62,000 nucleotides of DNA, taken from NCBI RefSeq assembly GCF_001949145.1, contig NW_019091364.1:2069513-2131512 (forward strand), given 5' to 3'. Both the position numbers and the translations under genes were made by a program. Under the pieces are notes generated by a model. The model worked only from the letters and a program-made list of their open reading frames with translations, ran no database searches and was not told the origin of the DNA. Origin of the DNA: Acanthaster planci. Lineage: Eukaryota > Echinodermata > Asteroidea > Valvatida > Acanthasteridae. Below, piece after piece: positions 44,501 to 53,643 of this stretch (position 1 is its first letter; each line of letters starts with the position of its first letter).

Positions 44501-47500
44501 GTCTGAAGTCTGCAGAAAATCTCAGATACATCCTGCCCTAAAGGTGAAATTCTGTACATGTAGATTAAACTATTTAAAAAATATTCAGTCTCAGATTTTG
44601 ATACTATTTGGAGTTAGAAAGGGGATGCAAGTCCCCAGTTCTTATGACTTGGAGATGCGTCTTTCATGCCATCTATAAAAATGAAATTTGCTCTAAATGC
44701 AGGGAGAAGGAAGAAGAGAAGATCCAGGAAGAAGTCGTGGGCACAGATCCATCCCATCCCTGAAAATGCTCCTGACAGGCTAGAACATGAGGAAAAAAGC
44801 AGCACCAACATCGCCAGTGCAGTAGCAAGGGATGGCATGACCACAGAATCAACAAAATCCTGTACCAGCTCTGCGGCGAGCACTGATGCTGCCATGGAAC
44901 CAGAGAAGTCCCGCTCGGTGACAGGAGTAAGCGCTGGTGCCACCACAGAGCCACAGAAGTCCCACGTCACCTTGGCAGCGAGCGCCGACGCAACCATGGA
45001 ACCCAAGGAGTTCCAAGTCATGACCGCAGCGAGTGCTGATGCGACTACAGACCCACAAAGATCACACTCTACCTCAGCAGCGAGCGTTGCTGCTGAGGTA
45101 GAGGAACCAGAGAAGTCCCACGCCCTGACTGCAGTGAGTAGTGATGTCCTCATAAAACCACAGAGGCGCGACGCTACCTCTGCAGCTAGCAGCAGTACAC
45201 CGCTGGAACCTGAGACGTGCCACACCACTTCTGCAGTAACTTCCACAGAACCAAATTGTTGTAAGAGAAAGTCCCAAGAAAAAGTCCAACCAGTGTTTAA
45301 ACTGCAGATGATTGGATCTTAAACTCACTTTTATACCATAGATAATCCTTGTTTCGGCTTAAGTAGCTTTCCTTACTGCCTTAAAGAACTGCAAATTGAC
45401 AAGATAATTACAAAAAGTCAAACCGCTTTCATTACTTTTTTGCAATCATGAAGGGACTGCATGATCTTTTCCCCATTGTCCTGAGAAAGTTACTGTACGT
45501 GAAATTTTATTCAGAAATTTTTTTTATTACCTTTCTGTGAAAGATGTCTCGCCATCAAAGCTTCATCCTGAGCATTCACCTTCCGCCTCTGCACCGCAAT
45601 CGTGTCATCAGCCCATGTCGCTCGACATCACTGGTGGCCATTGTCCGGTATTTTTGGGCCCTGCCACCGGGAATGTGTTCATCGTTGTAAAAGACCCAAA
45701 AGGTAAAAAATATCATTCATTTGGACCAGTCTAGGAAGGTCACAAATGTGGATTTCTGCGAGATTCTAAGTTGATTATGTAACCAGGCTGGTGACAGAAG
45801 TCCACCAAAGAGCATTGGTGTCAACCATGAATCGTTCACAGTATGCACTTTTATATATGTACTCATCCTTACAGCTTTTGATGTTCAAGGCAAGACTTCA
45901 ATCTGTCAAATGTGCCTCTTCCTGGTGAACAAAGTTCAAAGTCTGAAAGTTATGTCTGCAGTTAGACATGTTATGTGTGCTTGTGGAAGCCACTTGCTAT
46001 CGGCTGCACCCACTCCAAAATGTGTGTGTCTGTCAGCCATAGCCGGTTGAGTTGAACACGACTGTTCTGGTTGGGAGCATGATGTTTTCCCTAGTTGAGC
46101 AATAGGTTTTCCCAGCTAATCCAACTCTGATACACTGCTTCCTTAAGAAGAAGTGGCTCAATAATGCACTACCGAGAGTTTGCAATGCGTTGGCCAATCA
46201 CAATGCACAAAATCTGTCGACCAAATGCATGTTTGGAAAGGGTCGACAGATTTTGCGTGTTGTGATTGGCCAACGCGTTGCGTTCTTGTTGGCACACTAT
46301 TGTGAATTGCCCATATTTTGATCTCATTTCCTTCCTTCTCCTCTGAAGATGTTGCGCCCTTGCTGCCCGACAGCACAGCGACCAACAAGCAACCAGTTCC
46401 ATCTATACCCAGCTGTCCTCAATCCACGTTCTTAAATGTGAACGTCGGCGGAAGTCAGAACCCCACCTTTGTGGGCGGAGCAAGTGGAAACACCTTCACT
46501 TTCGGTCAGCGAGGGGCAGTGTCTGGATCAACAGGTAAAAATTACAATATCAAAATGAAAACCAAAGTAGCTTTTAAAACGTCATATAACAAATGATTGT
46601 CCGTGCCTTCATTTCCTTGTTAACCAACTTCCAAGGAAGTTTTGGCGTTTGGTTAAACTTTATAGAGGAAAAGTTGTATTTTGCAGATTTGTATTTTTAG
46701 CTGTTAACACACATTAAATTTTACATCTTTGTGCCTTTAAACAAATGATACCGTGTTTTTTTGTAAACAGCTGGAAAATTATCAAGTGGAGATGGTTCCT
46801 GTTCTTTGGAGAATGGAGGCTGTGCAAGTGAAAAGAGTCCAGGTGCCAGTCAGGCTGAAATGGCCGCTGACATATGTGAAGAGTCGTTAAAAACACGGTA
46901 CATGACCACAGGGAGCTATGTGCAGATGATCCCATGGGTGGATGATGACACGAAACACATCATGGACATCTATACACAGTTGCAACTAGTAAACGATGAT
47001 GGTCAGGAAAGAAGGAATGTGATGTATGAGGATTTATTCCACATTAAGACCAGAGAGGGCCATCTCGTCAAACGCATAATCTGCAACGGGTTTCCAGGTC
47101 TGGGCAAATCGACTCTCATCGACAAAATTGCCTATGACTGGGCACTTGGCTCTGTTGAGGCAATCAAAAAGTACAAACTCGTCTTTGTGCTGAAGATGCA
47201 TGCTCTGGAGCAAAGTTCAGACCTGATTGATGCAATCTTTGATCAGCTGATAAATCCAAAGACCGTCAAGAAGGAAGATTTGAGTGCATACATCGCTGCC
47301 AACTCCCACAAGATGCTGATCCTCCTGGATGGGTTTGATGAGTTCATGACCACCAACCTCCGTCCGAAGGCATTCGGTTCCATCTTGAATATCCTCAACC
47401 GCAAAGAATGCCCCGAGTGCACCGTCATCGCGACCACCAGGCCGTCGCATTTTGCAAAGTTAGCAAGCAAATCATTGATTCAGAAGCCTTTCACCCACGT

Positions 47501-50500
47501 GCGCGTTCTGGGGTTCAGCGCAGAGGATGTGGAGAAGTATGTGGGAAGATTCTACTCAAAGGAGCCCCACAAGTCCCGGGGTCTTTTTGAGAGGATTCAG
47601 TCCTCCAATGTCCTGTCCGATCTGGCTAAGAGTCCGATGCTGCTTCTCTTGATGTGTTTGCTGTGGAGAGGGAAATCTGCTCTCCCTGACACGATGTCAC
47701 GCCTGTACAGCGAAGCAATCAGTTACATTTTCAAGAGGAAAGGTGTGTCTGAAGAGGAAGTATCACAAGTTGTGGTCGAGATTGGAAAGATTGCTCTACG
47801 CGGTCTTGTCTCTCCTGTGCAATTACTTTCATTTCAAGAGAAAGAATTTGATGATGAAGCCACATTTGACATCGCCATAAAAGCAGGCCTTCTGACCAGC
47901 CAAAGGGTGTTGAAAGGGCTGAACACTCACAACAGCATACAGTTTGTCCACAAGACATTTCAAGAGTTCTGTGCGGCGCAGTTCTGCCAAAGTGAATCCG
48001 CATCAGGGAGCGAGGAATTCCAGCAGGTTCTCAAGCAGTTTGCTAATCCTCTGACCTATGAGTACCTGCTACGCTTCTGCTGTGGTGACAATGAGGAATG
48101 CACAAATATGATTCTGAAGATGCTGCAGAAGAACCAGTTGGATGACAGGGTGTTGAAGCTGTCCCTGAATTGCTACTTTGAGAGTCAGTCCCAAAGTTTG
48201 CCTTCTCTGGACTTCATCAAGTCAGTTGTGTCCAGGTCGGTATGCTTAAAGAACTTCAACAGTGATGACCTGACCTCATTTGTGTGGTTCCTGAAACGTG
48301 TAACGGATCAGAGATTGGGTGGTGAGAGTACCATTCTCACCAGAGTCCAGGAAATGGAGATACTGTCATGCAACCTTCAGAGCTGCAGCAAAGATCTGGC
48401 GCATTTTGTCAGCAGGATGACCAATCTGTCTTTGTTTCACTTGAGGTGGTCTTGGTTGAGTGACAGCAACTTGAAACACATTGCCTCAGCTTTGGGCAAC
48501 TTGGCAAACCTGAGCCAACTGGGTCTGGCATTTAACAAAGGCCTGGTAGGCTCAGTACTCTCAGGGGTCCTGAGTTTCTCAAAGATGCATCACTACATGT
48601 TGGACTCATGTTGTGGCTCTGTGTCAAGTACAGATATGAAACCTGCTGTAGTGCCAGTAAGTAGTGTCTTCACTCTGGTTAACCTAGACCTGTCTGGTAA
48701 CATCTTGTCCGGTTCAGGTCGATCGCTGACTTTGCTTCAGCACATGAAGCATCTCAAGAAACTGACACTAGATCACTGTCACTTAGATACTCAGGATTTC
48801 ATACAAGTCGCCTCGCTTGTTGGCCATATGGGAAACCTTGTTTATTGCAGTGTTGATGATGCCCTTCGGGTGAAGCCGAGCAGGAGTGGAATAAGGTTGA
48901 CAATGAAGCAGTACTCATTCAGGGGTGCCGACATGGCAAATATTCTCAAGGAACTGGCTAGCAGGAGCGACTTGGTTGAGTTGATTCTTAAACGCATTGA
49001 TGAAATGAGTTGTTCGGCAGCTACATGGGCTCCTAGTCTAAACCAGCTGAGGCATCTGCAGCGGTTGCTCGTACAAGACTGCTCCTTGCAGAGCATGGAT
49101 CTGGAGCCGATCGCTGTGTCACTGAGCAATATTTCCACCTTGGTAGAACTGGATCTGTCTCAGAACAAATCCTTAAGAAGCTCGGGGTCCTCACTCTCCC
49201 ACTTGCAAATTTTAACACAGCTCAGAAAGTTGAAATTAGATTTTTGCAATTTCTGCTCACAGGACATGAGATATCTTGCAGCCGTGATAGGCAGCATCAG
49301 GAATCTCGTGTTCTGTTGCATCGACAGCAACTTTGTGGTAAACCAGACCAGCGCTGGCATTAAGGTGGTTCTGATGTCTTGCCCACTGGTCGCTGCAGAT
49401 GTGGGGGAGGTTTTCAAGGCTTTGAGCAAGAGGACTGACTTGGTTCAGTTAGTCATGAGTGGCATAACTGTGTTGAGTGGCTCATCAGATTCATGGGCCC
49501 CACACATCAAGCAACTGAAACATCTGCAGCGGCTGGCGTTGACCCAGTGTTCGTTGCAGAGCGGAGACATTGAACACATTGTGGAATCAGTGTGTGAAAT
49601 GCCAACTCTGGCAGAACTTGATCTGTCCAAAAATGAATCCCTCTGCAACTCTGTTACACAGTGGGCTCATTTGCAGCGCTTGACCTTCCTGAAGAAGTTG
49701 AGGTTAATGGCTTGTGATCTCAGCCTAGAGGACATGAAGTGCCTTTCTGCCTCAGTTGGTGCCATGAGTAATCTTGTGCATTGCAGTATTGACGATGTCC
49801 TACGTGTCACACCAACGGTCAGCGGTGTCAAACTGGACCTCGGCCATTATCCCTTCACCGGACCACACCTTGCTGATATAATCGGAGCAATGAGTGACAG
49901 AGTTGACTTGGTGGAGCTGATTCTTGGCAGTGTCAATGGGCTTAGTGACTCAGCCACCCGTCCTTGGTTTCCTCACTTGATGCAACTGAAGCACCTCACG
50001 AGGATAGAGCTACACTGCTGCTCGTTGCAGGGTGAGGACATTGAACACATTGCTGTATCGCTGAGCAATATGCGCACTCTGACAGAACTGAATCTGTCTA
50101 AGAATGAATCTCTGCGGGATTCAGGTGCCTCATGGACACACCTACAACACCTCAAACAGCTCAAGAAGCTCAAAGTCAACTCCTGCAACTTGAGCCTCCA
50201 GGATTTGAAGTACCTAGCGGCGTTGATTGGCCGTATGGCAAATCTAGTGTATTGTTCTTGCGCCTTCGGTCATGTGACCTTTCAGATCAACCCAGTCCAT
50301 GCAGGTGTGAGGCTGACCATGAGTGCCTGCCCGTTCAGTGCGACAGATGTGACAGATGTTCTGATGACAGTGCGCGGCCGACAGGACATTGTTGGCCTGG
50401 CAGCCTGTCACATGCCAGAGCTGGGTGGTTCAACAGCTGTGTGGACCCCTTCTCTGGGACACTTCAAATGCCTAGGGCAGCTGATATTGAGGCACTGCTC

Positions 50501-50699
50501 TCTGCAGGGCACAGACATAGAACACATCGCAACATTGGTCAGTGAGATGCCCAACTTGGTCAAACTAGATCTTTGTGGAAACAGCTCCCTGGGTGACTCG
50601 GCTGAATTTTGGGCTCCTTGGCTAAAAAAACTGACACACCTTCAAAGACTGAACTTGGGCAAAGGTGCAATAACAGTAAAAGATCTGGAACACCTCTAA
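41518..50699 (+). CDS. NLR-type receptor with an N-terminal ubiquitin-like domain (UBL-repeat-NACHT-LRR)
   Basis: Exons: 41518-41732 (acceptor 41497 if a 5' UTR exon exists), 42495-42669, 43289-43397, 43660-43800, 44166-44330, 44703-45260, 45544-45702, 46349-46534 and 46771-50699. Phases agree and give 1878 residues. Order: about 75 residues of unrecognised basic/helical sequence; a ubiquitin fold (81-159) from IQLFVN through LEDHGIKQDTNLELRL to a Gly-Gly; Lys/Arg-rich linkers; a 17-residue repeat (exon 6); two Gly/Asn motifs (exons 7 and 8); then NACHT with Walker A GFPGLGKST (about 676), Walker B KMLILLDGFDEF (about 750), FVHKTFQEFCAAQF, and leucine-rich repeats to the end. NLRs are cytosolic sensors that oligomerise on ligand; that is family knowledge and the ligand is unknown. 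The start Met is the least certain part. The NACHT-LRR exon alone is certain. Confidence 0.82.
42495..43375 (+). other. Ubiquitin-like domain encoded over two exons of the NLR gene
   Basis: Exons 42495-42669 and 43289-43375 encode about 79 residues that align with ubiquitin along its whole length: first strand IQLFVN, second strand CLQLPPST, helix VSALKGLLEDKLGIE, then KQHLYTG, LSLEDHGI and final strand NLELRLVSGLMGG. The positions equivalent to ubiquitin Lys48 and Lys63 do not appear to be lysines. The fold call is by pattern only. The second exon continues past the Gly-Gly into TRKKKSA. Confidence 0.8.
44860..45230 (+). repeat. 51-bp (17-residue) tandem coding repeat in the NLR gene
   Basis: Within exon 44703-45260 about seven copies of a 17-18 residue unit follow each other, for example TLAASADATMEPKEFQV, MTAASADATTDPQRSHS and LTAVSSDVLIKPQRRDA. 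The pattern is T-x-A-x-S-x-x-x-x-x-(E/D/K)-P-(Q/E)-(K/R). It is Ser/Thr/Ala rich and probably disordered. The long minus-strand frame over it is a shadow. Confidence 0.85.
46160..46320. mobile_element. Palindromic element, family B, in an NLR intron
   Basis: GCGTTGGCCAATCACAATGC and TGTTGTGATTGGCCAACGCG form the arms around AATCTGTCGAC / GTCGACAGATTT. The right flank CACACTATTGTGAATTGCCC matches the flank of the HNMT intron 1 copy. It ends about 30 bases before the acceptor of exon 46349-46534. Confidence 0.85.
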
Positions 50700-50831
50700 A
50701 CCCACTTTGGATCAAATTTTGTTGAAATTGGTAGGCTTTCTGGTAAATACAGAATAAGTTGCATAATAGAGTTTTACCTTATGAGTCTAAATTTGATTGA
50801 TTCTTGAATGCAAAATACATTGATTGTGAAA

Positions 50832-50837
50832 AATAAA
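50832..50837 (+). promoter_or_regulatory. Polyadenylation signal (AATAAA) of the NLR gene
   Basis: GTGAAAAATAAAGCAG lies about 130 bases past the stop codon and is the first canonical signal. Confidence 0.6.
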
Positions 50838-50904
50838 GCAGTGGAGTTACTGAATTATAAAACTTTCAAGCTTGATGTGATATGTGAGGTTCATATCATA
50901 AAAG

Positions 50905-51190
50905 TCAAGGCTGAATACAGAGGTGTGTGTTATTTTTACAGGGTAAATGACCTACTCTACAGGTCATTGACAAGAATATAATATAAGATCAGTGCTCTGG
51001 AATATGTGATTGCTGAGCTTTCGGTAACCGAGTACCTTCTTCAGGGCAAGCAGATTCAGTTCTATCACGGTGCTTTGCAGCCCTTCCATGTTTCTGTACT
51101 CTACAGGTCATAGCAGGTGGTAAAAGTTACCCCCGTAACAAGGACACCATCACAAATGGTGCCCCAACCTCATGGAATGACCCAATTACC
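50905..51190. mobile_element. Partial or diverged MITE, family C, downstream of the NLR gene
   Basis: CAAGGCTGAATACAGAGGTG and GGGTAAATGACCTACTCTAC match, in reverse complement, the interior of the element at 21213-21460. ACACCATCACAAATGGTGCC and CCTCATGGAATGACCCAATT match one terminus. The opposite terminus is missing or too diverged to see. Confidence 0.7.
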
Positions 51191-53643
51191 GATGTTACTG
51201 ATCTTAATACAGGTCTGTAATTTATTCCAGTAGCCCTTATTTTGTAAAGGCTATCCCTTCAACAATGCAAAACCTGTGCTAAACATTTGCAGCTTGTCAG
51301 ATATGTGCTCTTACATTTTAGAAAACCAGTACAACAATTTTTCTGTGTCTCTTGGTATGTAGGTTAACAATGATGTTAAGATTTCTTATTAGTATATAAA
51401 TATTGAAGAGAACTCTGCACCTTAAATGACATTCCATGTGTCAAAGCTTACAATAAGAAAAATTACAAGAACATGTGTGTCTTTAGATCTTCTGTAAAGC
51501 TCTTATGTGCCGTGACTGTTCAACTATGACTGAAATCTACTCTCGGGAAGTCATGTTGAATCAGTGAAAACTGAAGGTCACAAACAATGCAATATCTGTA
51601 CTAAATATTTGTGGGCATTACATATCTCCACACTTCTGTTTTTTTCCAAATTTATTTTATTATTTATTTTGTCAGAATTTAGTACATGTATTTGTTTATT
51701 CTGAAAATAATGTTTGTGTATGATTACAGAGAATTTGTCACCTTGACAAGTGGCATTATTTTTACAACAATTTTGATACCTAAAATTTAAAAAAAAAATT
51801 GTATTTAATTTGTAAAGCTTCATTTTGCTGTGTTTTTGACTATAAATTGAAATGTACTTTGCACTGGCATTTACATGTATGTTGCAATATTCTTCACAAT
51901 GATACACAGCTCCTGTCTTTCAGATCTTAGCTTTTTCCAATCAGACTACATATGTATTGAGATTATAATAAGCATTTCAATTGTACATGTTTATAAATTG
52001 AAGGTTTGCAGTACAGCGATGATGATTTTACAAGTGAGCAGGTTTTTTTCCTTGTTTTTAATGATTAACTAAGAAAAAAATGGATACCTGTCACTGCACA
52101 GGGTGTCGTTTGGGTCAAATTTTCCAGCAAACAATAAATGATATTTTTCTGCTAGTGTATTCTTTATTTGAAGAACTGTTTTGCGGTTCTCCATTTTGCA
52201 TTTGATGCCAGTTTGGCTCACGCATGACTGTACAGAGAGAATCCGAATTAGAACTGCCAGAAATAAGTTTTTGTTGCCGAGAAGTAGTCAGCGGTGTTGC
52301 ATACTTTCAGGCCATGCTATGGTCCTCCGCTCATTATCAGTATCATACTACTGCTTGTGACCATGGGCCGCGCTGGGGTTTTACGGGGCCCCTTCCCAGA
52401 GTTCCCCCTCCCCCCAACTTTTTTTGCTCCACGATCTCGGCGCAAACAGCTTTGATCACAACCGCCCTCTATTGACAAAGAAATCGTGTGGACTTGAAAG
52501 TTGACTCTGGTACCGCGCGTCGTAGTAGTTACTTGTACGTGTATAAGATGCAGGGTGCTGTTCACGCTGGACAGAAAGCGTTTCGTTGTTATGGAATTGT
52601 AGCGTGTATAATGAGGCCGTTGTTCAACTTTCTTCCGATTTCCTCCACTTGTAATTTATTTTCACATGAATGAAATGTCGAGAGGGGAAATATGTGCCAA
52701 CATAGAAAGACAGAAGTTAGAGTCTGGAACGTAGTCATTTCGGTAAGTAGTCGTGAAATTGTTCTAAGGGTTGGTGAGTGAATTCAAAATTGCACGGTTT
52801 CTGCTTTTGTAAACTTTCGCGTGATATGAAGGCCTATGATGACGATGATGATGATAGGGAAGCTAATAAAATTTTCGAACTTTTTTTTCAAAAACTTAAT
52901 CTTTGAAGTGATCTTGGAAAGTATGTCATAAGAACTATTTTGATACAAAGTTGGATTCCATCAGACTTCGTAAAGCAAAGAAAAATCAATTTGAAGCTGG
53001 AATGTTTTGAGATGTTAATCATGTGTGATGCAGAGCAAACTGTGATTATTTTGTACCAAAAATGAGTGTGGATTTTAGCTGAAAACCTTAAAATATCAAA
53101 TTTGTAAAACCTTTGCTCGTAGTTGTGCCTCATTTCAATGAATCAAATGCTGGCTTCACTTCAATTTTTAATTCAAATTTCAAAAACTTTGAATTTGAAA
53201 TTGGGAATTAAATAGAGGAACTGCAGCATGCAAAAAAGAGGAAGTTTATTCTCAGTTTCCTATTAACGAAAATGAGTTTTCAAATAAACAGTGCCCTCAC
53301 TCATTTATTCATCTCCGTAGGAAAGAGTCCTGTCATGTCCAGATACGGACACCAGTTATCATTCCCTACCGTGACGGGGAATTGATTGTTTCAAAAAAGG
53401 GAAATGAAGTTGGAAAGGTGGAGATTTCATGTGGAATTGACCAATCGCGCAGACCATGTGGGCAATCGTGGAGATCAGCTGATAGCGTAAAACATAGACG
53501 TCAGTGTGATTGCCATTGTCCGAGAGGAGTCCCATACGGTAGTTCTAGGAGTAGGCTTATGATGTTAATTTTTTTTTTTCATTCAGAGCAACTTGTAAGG
53601 AAACTATATGTGAATCTGAAGTGAATGATACCGTCTTGCCAAA

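Larger units (their letters stand above)
50700..53643. other. Spacer between the NLR gene and the ankyrin gene
   Basis: About 2.9 kb. It contains the NLR 3' UTR, a family C MITE remnant, AT-rich sequence (51200-52200), and a GC-rich repeat-like patch near 52355-52430 (CCATGGGCCGCGCTGGGG). A possible 5' UTR exon of the next gene ends at 52742 with the donor CG|GTAAGT. An acceptor at 53586 (TTTCATTCAG) precedes the start codon at 53644. None of these UTR exons can be confirmed without transcripts. Confidence 0.5.

Noticed and set aside
44614-45246. 210-residue minus-strand open frame in the NLR gene
   Set aside because: It is the complement of the 17-residue coding repeat; the + strand exon has matching splice sites and phase.
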